Below, one piece after another: positions 8,993 to 16,842 of a stretch of DNA of 64,000 nucleotides. The stretch spans positions 1 through 64,000 of the forward strand of contig NZ_JAYWCU010000115.1 of NCBI RefSeq assembly GCF_043780375.1, given 5' to 3'. This DNA comes from Emticicia sp043780375 (GTDB lineage: Bacteria; Bacteroidota; Bacteroidia; Cytophagales; Spirosomataceae). The notes under the pieces are model-generated. The model saw nothing but the letters and a program-made list of their open reading frames with translations, was not told where the DNA came from and searched no databases. Made by a program: the position numbers and the translations under genes. Within the stretch, counting starts at the first letter, position 1. Each line of letters starts with the position of its first letter.

Positions 8993-9571
8993 TCATTTAA
9001 TGGTAGCTCTAATTCTACTAAGACTTACTTGCGTAATGCCGAGGTAACTGGCAACGTGTTTGAGCGGAATTCGTTGCACAATTTCGGTTTGATTCATCAA
9101 AGATAAGTAACGCTCTTCGGCCGAATGAAATTGAATACTTTCGATTCGGTGGATGGTATCTACGTAAGCAGCCTCAAAAATCAAACGAAAAAGACGTTCT
9201 ATGTTTGGAAACAAATCATAAAGTTTGAAAAGTTGCGTTGCATTGATGGCAATAATTTCGGCATCTTCTAAAATCTGAATAGATTTTTGAGATGGTTTTC
9301 CCGTAAAAAGGCTTTCGGCTCGTGCAACAATATTTCCTTCAAAAGCAAAGTATTCGGTAATATCTATTCCGTCTTTGTAGTAATAAATTCGAGCAATACC
9401 CGATTTCAAGAAGTAAATTGTCTTACAAGTATGCCCAAGAGGTTGCAAAATCTCATTTTTTTTTACAAAAACAGTTGAACAAACTTCACTCAGAGCCTTT
9501 TTTGCATCGTCGGATAGTTGTTGAAATTTGTTGAAATAGTTAAATAATTCTGTCATGGTATGAGATGTCAT
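8993..9571 (-). CDS. Crp/Fnr family transcriptional regulator
   Basis: A cyclic-nucleotide-binding fold covers residues 10-125 (LKSGIARIYYYKDGIDITEYFAFEGNIV is the characteristic beta-roll region, given here as landmarks only). A short C-terminal helix-turn-helix, RIPLKHVASYLGITQVSLSR, occupies residues 165-187. At 192 residues it has the length of the Bacteroidota Crp/Fnr subfamily. The phosphate-contacting Arg of true cAMP receptors is not evident, so the ligand is unknown. MTELFNYF at 9556 is an alternative start. The placement upstream of the MFS-rhodanese gene suggests that it controls that gene. Confidence 0.9.
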   Translation of the reverse strand: MTSHTMTELFNYFNKFQQLSDDAKKALSEVCSTVFVKKNEILQPLGHTCKTIYFLKSGIARIYYYKDGIDITEYFAFEGNIVARAESLFTGKPSQKSIQILEDAEIIAINATQLFKLYDLFPNIERLFRLIFEAAYVDTIHRIESIQFHSAEERYLSLMNQTEIVQRIPLKHVASYLGITQVSLSRIRATIK

Positions 9572-9627
9572 TTTTCTTATTCCGAATAATTATTCAAAGA
9601 TTATCAAAGTTTCTCAAAATTTGACAT

Positions 9628-9666
9628 AAAAAAACAGGTCAGCATTACTACCGACCTATTTTTTGT
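9628..9666. terminator. Bidirectional terminator-like hairpin
   Basis: An A-run, the arm AGGTC, an 11-nt loop, the arm GACCT and a T-run form a hairpin of about 12 bp with one mismatch. It lies between the doxX-like gene and the Crp/Fnr gene and would stop transcription from either side. Confidence 0.5.
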
Positions 9667-9735
9667 AATTTATCCAAGGTACATCGTTTGACTAAAAATT
9701 TTAAACGCTAAATTCATCAAAAATGGTAGTAGTCG

Positions 9736-10104
9736 TTAGGCAGGCTGCGAAACTTTGGTAAGATAAAAATTTGAAACAGCCAAGATTCCTAAAAGTACCA
9801 TTGGAGTTACTACCGCCGAAGTGGGGTCTCCACTATTGATATGGGCAATCGTGGCAGATATAAAAGTAATACCAAAGCCGGCATAAGCCCACTCTTTTAT
9901 TTTTGTTGGAATCTGCGGAATAAGTAACACCAAAGCCCCTAAAATTTTCGCAGAACCTAATTCGGTGCGAAAATAATCTGGAAAGCCCAGATGTTTGAAT
10001 GCGTCGGCCATTTGAGGATTGGTAAAATAACTGTACGCACTTAAAAGCATCATTGCACCAATAATACTTGTACTTACCCAATAAATAATTTTGTCTTTTT
10101 TCAT
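9736..10104 (-). CDS. DoxX-like membrane protein
   Basis: This 122-residue protein has four predicted transmembrane helices and the DoxX-like family pattern: helix 1 (YWVSTSIIGAMMLLSAYSYF), then FKHLGFPDYFRTELGSAKILGALVLL, and a final helix ending in NFYLTKVSQ. DoxX-like proteins are small inner-membrane proteins, some tied to quinone or thiol redox chemistry and many with no known activity. It is transcribed divergently from an HxlR-family regulator, with 112 bp between them. DoxX-like/HxlR pairs are common, and HxlR proteins often sense reactive electrophiles. The shared control region is annotated separately. Confidence 0.88.
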   Translation of the reverse strand: MKKDKIIYWVSTSIIGAMMLLSAYSYFTNPQMADAFKHLGFPDYFRTELGSAKILGALVLLIPQIPTKIKEWAYAGFGITFISATIAHINSGDPTSAVVTPMVLLGILAVSNFYLTKVSQPA

Positions 10105-10116
10105 TTTTATTATTTG

Positions 10117-10150
10117 TTTTGGTTTAATAATGCAAACTTATATATATTTG
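10117..10150 (+). promoter_or_regulatory. Overlapping divergent promoters of hxlR and the doxX-like gene
   Basis: For the plus strand, TTTTG (10117-10121) and TATATTTG (10143-10150) are 21 nt apart, matching the Bacteroidota pattern. For the minus strand, TAAGTTTG (10133-10140) is a good -7 box for the doxX-like gene, though I see no clear -33 partner. The two -7 boxes are only 2 bp apart, so a regulator bound here could affect both genes. Confidence 0.5.
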
Positions 10151-10158
10151 CTATATAA

Positions 10159-10192
10159 ATGATAGTAATATGCTATTAAATACTACTATCAT
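10159..10192. promoter_or_regulatory. Candidate HxlR operator (9-bp inverted repeat)
   Basis: ATGATAGTA (10159-10167) and TACTATCAT (10184-10192) are perfect inverted arms, 25 bp apart start to start, immediately downstream of the predicted hxlR transcription start. A further GGATAGTAAC occurs at 10197-10206, next to the hxlR start codon. The position suits autorepression by the adjacent regulator. Confidence 0.5.
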
Positions 10193-10216
10193 TGAGGATA
10201 GTAACGTAAAAAAATT

Positions 10217-10576
10217 ATGACAGTATCAAATTTTGATGAACTACATAGCCCTGAAGAATGTACAAAAATGATTGTACCAGTAAGGGATGCTTTAGAAATA
10301 TTGAACGGCAAGTGGAAATTACCAATTATTCTTTCATTATCGTTTGGCACGAAACGATTCAATCAAATTTCGAAAGAAATAAATGGTATCACCGATAAAA
10401 TGCTATCGAAGGAGTTGAAAGATTTGGAAGTAAACCAGTTGATAACCAGAACGGTACACGATACATTTCCTCCTACGGTTGAGTATGCAATTACTGAACA
10501 TGGAAAATCACTCGAAAAATTAATTGCTGAACTTCGTAGTTGGGGTATGGTACATCGCAAGAAAATAATTGGTTAA
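10217..10576 (+). CDS. HxlR family winged-helix transcriptional regulator
   Basis: The 119-residue protein shows the HxlR fold: an N-terminal Cys (CTKMIVPVRDALEILNGKWKLPII), the recognition region FNQISKEINGITDKMLSKELKDLE and the wing segment TVEYAITEHGKSLEKLI. The cysteine near residue 15 is in the place used for redox or electrophile sensing in family members such as HypR and YodB. It is divergent from the doxX-like gene and probably represses that gene and itself through the inverted repeat in the spacer. pnuC follows on the same strand 20 bp downstream and may be co-transcribed. Confidence 0.93.
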   Translation: MTVSNFDELHSPEECTKMIVPVRDALEILNGKWKLPIILSLSFGTKRFNQISKEINGITDKMLSKELKDLEVNQLITRTVHDTFPPTVEYAITEHGKSLEKLIAELRSWGMVHRKKIIG

Positions 10577-10596
10577 TAAAACTATAAAGAGAGGAT

Positions 10597-11253
10597 ATGA
10601 GTTTTTTCGATATCAATAATGTTTTTTTTGAATTTCTGGGAGTAAAAATGAGCTACCTCGAATTTTATGCAACGCTCACAGGTTTAGTTGCTGTCATTCT
10701 TTCTGTTCGAGAAAATGTATGGAGTTGGATACTGGGCTTGGCAAATGTTGTGTTGGCATTTATCATGTTTTATCAGATTCAGCTTTATCCTGATATGTTT
10801 TTGCAAATCTTCTTTTTTATTACGAATATTATTGGATTTTGGCAATGGAAATTTCCAAAGAAGCAAGAAGCTAATTTGTATAATGAGTTGAAAATAAGTC
10901 AGTTATCATTAAAACAATTTGGACTATTTTCCTTAATTGGGCTTATTTGTACAGCTTTGCTTGGTACATTTGCCAAGAATCTCAGCGAGTTAATTCCTGA
11001 AATTTTCAGCAAGCCAAGTGCTTTTCCGTATATGGATTCGTTTACAACGATTATGAGTATTTTTGCTACATTTCTGCTTATTCGCAAGAAAGTTGAGGCT
11101 TGGTGGATATGGCTGGCGGTTGATATAATTAGCACTTATATGTATTTTGTGAAAGATGTGAAACTTTATTCGTTGCTTTATGCCGTTTTCTGTGTAATTG
11201 CATTGTTCGGAGCAATCAATTGGACGAAGGAATATCGCAAAGCCATGAAATAG
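10597..11253 (+). CDS. pnuC: PnuC-family vitamin transporter
   Basis: The 218-residue membrane protein has about seven helices and the PnuC core (VWSWILGLANVVLAFIMF, then DMFLQIFFFITNIIGFWQW, and a C-terminal WWIWLAVDIISTYMYF). The family carries nicotinamide riboside across the inner membrane by facilitated diffusion. Some Bacteroidota members carry thiamine instead, but those usually sit beside thiamine genes or a TPP riboswitch, and neither is present here. The purine-rich AGAGAGGA stretch 5 nt before the ATG at 10597 supports this start over the internal MSYLEFY. Confidence 0.9.
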   Translation: MSFFDINNVFFEFLGVKMSYLEFYATLTGLVAVILSVRENVWSWILGLANVVLAFIMFYQIQLYPDMFLQIFFFITNIIGFWQWKFPKKQEANLYNELKISQLSLKQFGLFSLIGLICTALLGTFAKNLSELIPEIFSKPSAFPYMDSFTTIMSIFATFLLIRKKVEAWWIWLAVDIISTYMYFVKDVKLYSLLYAVFCVIALFGAINWTKEYRKAMK

Positions 11254-11342
11254 ATTTTATCAGTACAGTACAGGAATGTTACATGATTTTTTAGGCCTAA
11301 AATTGCAGATTGATTTAAGTATTATAAAACCCCTTCAAACCA

Positions 11343-12620
11343 ATGCTCAGTAACGATATTATTCAACACCATAATGAACAATTGAAAGCCGAACACCAAT
11401 TCAAATTGGCATATTTGACCGAACTTCTCGACCGAAAAGGTGTTGATATTCAGACTATTATTGATAAAATTAAGGCTTTTCAAGTAGCTATTCCGAGTTG
11501 GGCTTTGGGTACGGGTGGTACTCGTTTTGGACGTTTTGCGAATGGTGGCGAACCAAGAAACTTAGAAGAAAAAATTGAAGATGTGGGTTTAATTCATCAA
11601 TTAAATCGCTCGTCCAATTCGATTTCTCTGCATATTCCGTGGGATATTCCATCAGATGCAAATGCCGTTAAACAACTCCTCAAAGCCAATGATTTGACCA
11701 TTGACTCGGTTAATTCTAATACTTTTCAAGACCAAAAAGACCAGCCTTTTTCGTATAAATTTGGTTCGCTTTCGCATACCAAAAGCGAAGTGCGTGATTT
11801 GGCAATCGAACATAATATTCAATGTATTGAATACGGTAAAATGTTGGATTCAAAAGTGCTAACAGTTTGGTTAGCCGATGGTTCAAATTTTCCAGGTCAA
11901 TCTCACATGAGAAGTGCGTATCAACGTACAAATGATTCATTGTCAAGTATTTATAAATCAATGCCTGATGATTGGACAATGTTGATTGAATACAAACCAT
12001 ATGAGCCACATTTCTACTCAATGGTGATTCCTGATTGGGGAACTTCTTATTCGCTCTGTCAAAATATTGGAAAAAACGCCCAAGTTTTAGTTGATTTAGG
12101 ACATCATTTGCCAAACACAAACATCGAACAAATTGTTGGACGTTTGATGCACTTTGGTCGTTTGGGTGGTTTCCACTTCAATGGCTCGATGTACGGCGAT
12201 GACGATTTGACAACAGGAAGCATTAAACCTTACCAATTCTTCTTGATATTCAATGAATTGGTTGATGGGATGCAAGACGCAAGCGTAAAAAATCCGCCAT
12301 TGGCTTGGATGATTGATGCGAGCCATAACACAAAAGACCCAATCGAAGATTTATTGCAATCGGTAAATGCGATTTTGACAACTTACGCAAAAGCCCTTTT
12401 GGTTGATAGAGTAGAATTGGCAGATGCTCAAGAGAACAACGATGTGCTACGTGCCGAAGAATTATTGCGTGATACTTTCTTGACCGATGCAAGAGCATTA
12501 GTAGCCGAAGCAAGCCGCCAAGCGGGTGGAGCAATTGACCCAATCGCTACTTTCCGTGGAGGAAAAGTAAGAAGTGGTTTAGTTGATAAAAGAGGCTTTG
12601 GTATGGCTACTGGGTTGTAG
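11343..12620 (+). CDS. rhaI: L-rhamnose isomerase (RhaI type)
   Basis: The 425-residue protein matches the RhaI/Pseudomonas-type L-rhamnose isomerase family in length and motifs. It has VAIPSWALGTGGTRFGRF near residues 48-65, SISLHIPWD near 93-101, IEYKPYEPHFYS (a metal-binding Glu region), VLVDLGHHLPNTNIE (metal-binding Asp/His), and an active-site lid region FHFNGSMYGDDDLTTG. It would convert L-rhamnose to L-rhamnulose in the cytoplasm using two divalent metal ions. No kinase or aldolase gene is adjacent. lutABC lies 1.5 kb downstream on the same strand, which fits lactate as the end product of rhamnose breakdown. Confidence 0.93.
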   Translation: MLSNDIIQHHNEQLKAEHQFKLAYLTELLDRKGVDIQTIIDKIKAFQVAIPSWALGTGGTRFGRFANGGEPRNLEEKIEDVGLIHQLNRSSNSISLHIPWDIPSDANAVKQLLKANDLTIDSVNSNTFQDQKDQPFSYKFGSLSHTKSEVRDLAIEHNIQCIEYGKMLDSKVLTVWLADGSNFPGQSHMRSAYQRTNDSLSSIYKSMPDDWTMLIEYKPYEPHFYSMVIPDWGTSYSLCQNIGKNAQVLVDLGHHLPNTNIEQIVGRLMHFGRLGGFHFNGSMYGDDDLTTGSIKPYQFFLIFNELVDGMQDASVKNPPLAWMIDASHNTKDPIEDLLQSVNAILTTYAKALLVDRVELADAQENNDVLRAEELLRDTFLTDARALVAEASRQAGGAIDPIATFRGGKVRSGLVDKRGFGMATGL

Positions 12621-12638
12621 TTTGTCTTAAAATAATAT

Positions 12639-13040
12639 ATGCAAATAGACAATGAAATCATAAGATTTGAAGACAAGTTCTCTTTAAAATTACCAAAATC
12701 GTATAAGGACTTTTTATCGACAAATAAAAAGAAGATGGTCAGTTGTACATTTTCAGTACATAAAAGTTATTTTATTAACCATTTTTATCAAATAGAGAAT
12801 ACAGATTTACCTTATACTTTGGAGGAAATCAACGTAAATTTATGGGAAGACCCACATATATTTCCAGCATACTGTATCGCTATTGGAACTGATAGTTTCG
12901 GAAACTTCTACTGTATTGATTTAAGTAGTAGTAACTATGGGCAGGTATTTTTCTTTGATACTGAATTTTATGATGAAGAGGATAATAAATTTACAACTAT
13001 TTGTAAAGCTTTTGAAGAATTCAAAGAACATCTATTCTGA
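12639..13040 (+). CDS. SMI1/KNR4 (SUKH) family protein
   Basis: This 133-residue protein opens IIRFEDKFSLKLPKSYKDFLST, the hallmark of SMI1/KNR4 domains. It continues with the aromatic and acidic strands of that fold (IAIGTDSFGNFYCIDLS, then FFFDTEFYDEED). Many stand-alone bacterial SUKH proteins are immunity partners of contact-dependent or polymorphic toxins, but no toxin gene is adjacent, so it may be an orphan. It lies only 18 bp after rhaI and just upstream of the palindrome block, and looks like a later arrival in the rhamnose-lactate region. It is predicted cytosolic. Confidence 0.85.
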   Translation: MQIDNEIIRFEDKFSLKLPKSYKDFLSTNKKKMVSCTFSVHKSYFINHFYQIENTDLPYTLEEINVNLWEDPHIFPAYCIAIGTDSFGNFYCIDLSSSNYGQVFFFDTEFYDEEDNKFTTICKAFEEFKEHLF

Positions 13041-13058
13041 CATATTTAATATTAACAA

Positions 13059-13262
13059 AACGCTGAAAGCGTTAAACTCGAATAGCCCCGATTGAAAAAT
13101 CGGGGTCAGAGAAAGAAATAGCAAAGCCAACCCTGAAAGGGTTGAACAATTATTGTGGCATATTTAAGTTTAACCCTTTCAGGGTTAGAGATTTATTTGA
13201 CATATTTTCCCCGATTTTCAATCGGGGCTATTCATGTTAAACACCGTTGGTGTTTCGCTGAA
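13059..13262. repeat. Block of nested palindromic repeats
   Basis: Six small palindromes sit in about 200 bp: AACGCTGAAAGCGTT (13059-13073), a CCCCGATT hairpin (13086-13105), AACCCTGAAAGGGTT (13129-13143), AACCCTTTCAGGGTT (13172-13186), a second CCCCGATT hairpin (13209-13227) and an AAACACC/GGTGTTT hairpin (13239-13255). The second and fifth are also inverted copies of each other, including the flanking GAATAGC, and the third and fourth are inverted copies too. The whole can fold into one large cruciform. It resembles REP-type intergenic elements of Bacteroidota. No transposase is nearby. Confidence 0.85.
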
Positions 13263-13327
13263 AGTTATAATAAGAGTTTTAGAGCAATTTTAGAACAGAA
13301 TAAATAACCACTAAAAACCATAAACCT

Positions 13328-14059
13328 ATGTCATTAATAATAGCAGTCTATGTTGCTGACGGAATTGTACTTGCTGGTGATAGCCGACTTACCTTAAATT
13401 GGACAGATAAAACACAAACAGGAGAGCAATTTAATTCGATTACAACGTCTGATTCTTACTCAAAAGTATTCTTAATTGCCGAGAAGTTTGGACTTGGAGT
13501 ATTTGGTGGAGTTTATGTTAATGAAGTTAATATTTGTGGTTTTATTAATCAATTTGTAAAAGAAAATATATTTTCCGATACAACCATTGACCAAATTCCA
13601 GAATTGCTAATTGCGTTTTTTGGAGAAAAATTTGATTATCCTGCAACCTATTTTTATTTGGTTGGCTATAAAATGGAAGATGGGGTTTCAGTACCGCATG
13701 CGTACTCAATAAATATTGCTAGCAAGGTTTATAATAGGTCAAATTTTGATGGCGAGAAAACCTTTCATGGCACAAATTGGGGAGGAGAAACGGAGGTACT
13801 TTCACGACTACTTCTAACAGTCAAAATGCCAAGCGGTGATGATTGGTTAGAATTTGCAAATAATTCAATTCCTTGGAATTTTATGAATTTGCAAGATGCC
13901 CTTGATTTTGCGGTCTATGGTGTCAGAACTACTATCGACACAATGAGGTTTCAGCAAAAAGAAAAAACTGTTGGCGGTCCCATTGATGTTTTAGTTGTGA
14001 AGCCACATCAGGAACCGATATGGATAAGTAAAAAAGAATTGAATGTTCTTAAATGTTAG
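13328..14059 (+). CDS. Proteasome-fold (Ntn-hydrolase-like) protein of unknown function
   Basis: The 243-residue protein begins MSLIIAVYVADGIVLAGDSR, matching the first strands of proteasome beta-type Ntn-hydrolases. It continues with KVFLIAEKFGLGVFGGVYVNE and ends with TVGGPIDVLVVKPH, the late strands of the same fold. In true proteasomes a propeptide is removed to expose a Thr, Ser or Cys nucleophile. Here the second residue is Ser, which could serve after loss of Met, but this is inference. There is no signal peptide. It does not look like Anbu, and no ATPase or second subunit is adjacent. The function is unknown. Confidence 0.7.
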   Translation: MSLIIAVYVADGIVLAGDSRLTLNWTDKTQTGEQFNSITTSDSYSKVFLIAEKFGLGVFGGVYVNEVNICGFINQFVKENIFSDTTIDQIPELLIAFFGEKFDYPATYFYLVGYKMEDGVSVPHAYSINIASKVYNRSNFDGEKTFHGTNWGGETEVLSRLLLTVKMPSGDDWLEFANNSIPWNFMNLQDALDFAVYGVRTTIDTMRFQQKEKTVGGPIDVLVVKPHQEPIWISKKELNVLKC

Positions 14060-14091
14060 CAGTAGAAAATTAAAGGTTTATAAAACTAAAT

Positions 14092-14832
14092 ATGAAAATC
14101 GGCTTATTTATACCATGCTACGTTGACCAATTTTATCCAAATGTGGGTGTTTCAACTTTGCAGTTACTGGAAAAGTTGGGCGTGGAAGTAGTGTTTCCAA
14201 TGCAGCAAACTTGCTGTGGACAACCAATGGCGAATGGTGGCTGTGAGCAAGATTCTAAAGGCGTTTACGAACATTTTGTAGATACTTTCTCAGGTTTTGA
14301 TTACATCGTGACGCCTTCGGGGAGTTGTACTTATCATATCAAAAAGCATTACGATATTATTGAACAAACGCCTGCCGTTCAGAAAGTTAGAAAATCGGTT
14401 TATGAACTCGTTGATTTTATAGAAAATGTACTGAAAATTGAAGAAATTCCTATGGAGTTTCCACATAAAGTAGGTTTACATTTGAGTTGTCATGGACAGC
14501 GTGGACTTCGCCAAGCCAATGCGTCCGAAATTACGGGCGTGCGAGATGGACAAATTTCAAAATTACTCCGAAAAATGAAAGGCATCGAACTCACCGAATT
14601 GGAGCGTAACGATGAGTGTTGTGGTTTTGGTGGAATGTTTTGTGTGACCGAAGAAGCAGTTTCAGCACGCATGGGACAAGACCGAATCGCTGACCATCTT
14701 CGCAACGGCACAAAAGTGTTGACAGGTGGAGATGTTTCTTGCTTGATGCACCTTGAGGGCATTATCAAACGCCAAAATGCACCCATAAAAGTTATGCACA
14801 TTGCCGAAATTTTGAACGGAAATCAACCATGA
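14092..14832 (+). CDS. lutA: Lactate utilization protein LutA (CCG-domain Fe-S protein)
   Basis: The 246-residue protein has two CCG domains. The first has Cys 9 and the CCGQPMANGG motif (Cys 41-42). The second has SCHGQRGL and NDECCGFGGMFCV. These cysteines hold a cluster used for electron transfer in LutABC, which oxidises L-lactate to pyruvate at the membrane or in the cytoplasm. Its ATG lies 32 bp after the proteasome-fold gene, and its stop overlaps the start of lutB by 4 bp (ATGA), showing translational coupling. Confidence 0.95.
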   Translation: MKIGLFIPCYVDQFYPNVGVSTLQLLEKLGVEVVFPMQQTCCGQPMANGGCEQDSKGVYEHFVDTFSGFDYIVTPSGSCTYHIKKHYDIIEQTPAVQKVRKSVYELVDFIENVLKIEEIPMEFPHKVGLHLSCHGQRGLRQANASEITGVRDGQISKLLRKMKGIELTELERNDECCGFGGMFCVTEEAVSARMGQDRIADHLRNGTKVLTGGDVSCLMHLEGIIKRQNAPIKVMHIAEILNGNQP

Positions 14833-16220
14833 ATCACCAAAATCACCCCGAATTAGCGGAAGCGTTTAATAAAGATTTTGAGCGTACGACTTGGCACGAC
14901 CAAACCCTTTGGTTTGTACGTCAGAAGCGAGATAAGGCGGTTTATCCGATTCCCGAATTTCAAGATTTACGTACACTTGCTTCCGAAATCAAGGATCATA
15001 CGCTCAGTAATCTTGATAATTATCTGATAGAATTTGAACAAAATGCCTTGAAAAATGGCGTGAAAGTTCATTGGGCGGCAGATGCTACTGAGCATAACCA
15101 AATTGTGATGGATATTATCAAAAAATCTTGCTCTGAGCGAGTAGAAGGACGAAATATCCGAATGGTAAAAAGCAAATCAATGCTTACGGAAGAGTGTCAT
15201 TTGAATGCTTTTTTGCAAAAAAATAATATTGATGTAGTGGATACTGATTTAGGTGAACGCATTATTCAGTTTCGTAATGAGCCGCCAAGTCATATTGTAA
15301 TGCCAGCCATTCACCTCAAAAAAGAAGATGTGGGCGAAACTTTCCACGAACATTTGGGTACAGTAAAAGGCGAAAAAGACCCGCAAATCTTGACCGAGGC
15401 GGCTCGTCAGCATTTGAGAGAAAAATTTGTAGAGGCCGATGTCGCTCTTACAGGTGTAAATTTTGCCATTGCCGAAACAGGCAGTTTTGTAGTTTGTACC
15501 AACGAAGGCAATGCCGATTTGGGTGTAAATTTGGCAAAAGTTCATATTGCTTGCATGGGTATCGAAAAGATTATTCCGAAATTGCATCATTTGTCGGTAT
15601 ATATCAGATTACTTGCCAGGAGTGCTACTGGTCAGCCAATTACATCATATACTTCTCATTTTACAAAGCCCACCGAAGGTAAGGAAATGCACATTGTCAT
15701 TGTTGATAATGGTCGAACGCAACAATTAGGACGAGCCGATTTTCGTAATTCGTTGAAATGTATTCGTTGCGGAGCTTGCATGAATACTTGTCCAGTTTAT
15801 CGCCGAAGTGGAGGACACAGCTACGACTTTACAGTGCCAGGCCCAATCGGTGCGATTTTATCGCCAAATATTGATTTACATAAATATAGCAGTTTACCTT
15901 TTGCGAGTACGCTTTGCGGTTCGTGTACCGATGTTTGTCCTGTAAAAATTGATATTCATGTACAATTATATAAATGGCGACAAATAGTTGGGAATAATAA
16001 TGAACTATCAGCCGCCAAAAAATGGGGAATGAAAGGTTTAGCAAAAGTGCTTTCGATGCCAAAAGTTTATGATTTAAGTGGAAAACTGGCTCGTGGAGCA
16101 TTGCGAATTTTACCGCATGGATTTACTCACAATCAAAGCATGAATCCGTGGGCGAAAGCGAGAGAATTACCCGATGCTCCGAAACAGAGTTTTAAAGAAT
16201 GGTACGTGAATAACAAATAG
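14829..16220 (+). CDS. lutB: Lactate utilization protein LutB
   Basis: The 463-residue protein has an N-terminal LUD domain (residues 60-290). Two ferredoxin-type cysteine sets follow: CIRCGACMNTCPVY near residue 312 and CGSCTDVCPVKI near 362. The C-terminal tail is rich in basic and aromatic residues. It is the central electron-transfer subunit of the LutABC lactate oxidation complex. The start overlaps lutA by 4 bp. Length and cysteine spacing are normal for the family. Confidence 0.95.
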   Translation: MNHQNHPELAEAFNKDFERTTWHDQTLWFVRQKRDKAVYPIPEFQDLRTLASEIKDHTLSNLDNYLIEFEQNALKNGVKVHWAADATEHNQIVMDIIKKSCSERVEGRNIRMVKSKSMLTEECHLNAFLQKNNIDVVDTDLGERIIQFRNEPPSHIVMPAIHLKKEDVGETFHEHLGTVKGEKDPQILTEAARQHLREKFVEADVALTGVNFAIAETGSFVVCTNEGNADLGVNLAKVHIACMGIEKIIPKLHHLSVYIRLLARSATGQPITSYTSHFTKPTEGKEMHIVIVDNGRTQQLGRADFRNSLKCIRCGACMNTCPVYRRSGGHSYDFTVPGPIGAILSPNIDLHKYSSLPFASTLCGSCTDVCPVKIDIHVQLYKWRQIVGNNNELSAAKKWGMKGLAKVLSMPKVYDLSGKLARGALRILPHGFTHNQSMNPWAKARELPDAPKQSFKEWYVNNK

Positions 16221-16221
16221 C

Positions 16222-16262
16222 CCCACCCTAAATTCCTCCCAGATAGGAAGGGACTTTAAAGT
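16222..16262. repeat. Short G/C-biased repeat fragment after lutB
   Basis: The 3' spacer between lutB and lutC holds CCCCACCCTAAATTCC followed by CTTCCTATCTGGGAGG-type complement. A related piece in the opposite orientation (17099-17118, containing CCCCTTTAGGGGTGGG) lies between lutC and the BatA-type gene. These look like pieces of one intergenic repeat family. Confidence 0.4.
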
Positions 16263-16278
16263 TGATAATCAAATAGTT

Positions 16279-16842
16279 ATGAGTAGCAGAGAAAAAATAT
16301 TGTCAAGTATTGCAATCAATAAACCTTCGTTAGCAACATTGCCAAATGTGCCTATTTTTGAAGGTGATGGAAGCATTGAACGATTCAAAACTGTGCTGGA
16401 AAGCATTGGAGGAAAAGCGATTGAAATTACCTCGAAAGCCGATTGTCAAGCAGTTATTGATACCTATTACAGTGATTTAAAAAATATTGCCTCTAACATT
16501 ATCAAAGCAAGTGTTGAAGTAAATCTTTATACGACCAAAGAAGTGTTAGAACAGGTTGATTTAGCAGTAATTCAAGGTGAAATTGGCGTAGCTGAAAATG
16601 GTACAATTTGGGTGCCTGAACTAAATATGATGAATCGAGCTTTACCATTTATTACACAACATTTGGTGTTGGTTCTCGACAAAAAAAATATTGTAGCCAA
16701 TATGCACCAAGCCTACAATAAACTTGAAGGCGTTGGTAGCTACGGCGTTTTTATTGCGGGCCCTTCAAAAACTGCCGACATCGAACAAGCATTGGTGATT
16801 GGAGCTCACGGGGCAAGAAGTATGATGGTTTTGATTTATTGA
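16279..16842 (+). CDS. lutC: Lactate utilization protein LutC (LUD domain)
   Basis: The 187-residue LUD-domain protein starts MSSREKILSSIAINKPS, as LutC proteins do, and carries the conserved IGVAENGTIWV and GVFIAGPSKTADIEQALVIGAHG motifs. It is the third part of the LutABC L-lactate oxidation complex. A 58-bp spacer separates it from lutB, with repeat-like sequence in it, but the shared strand and the fixed lutABC order make one transcript likely. Confidence 0.94.
   Translation: MSSREKILSSIAINKPSLATLPNVPIFEGDGSIERFKTVLESIGGKAIEITSKADCQAVIDTYYSDLKNIASNIIKASVEVNLYTTKEVLEQVDLAVIQGEIGVAENGTIWVPELNMMNRALPFITQHLVLVLDKKNIVANMHQAYNKLEGVGSYGVFIAGPSKTADIEQALVIGAHGARSMMVLIY

Noticed and set aside
13059..13262. 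CRISPR array
   Set aside because: The repeats are palindromes of several kinds in inverted order, not direct repeats with equal spacers.
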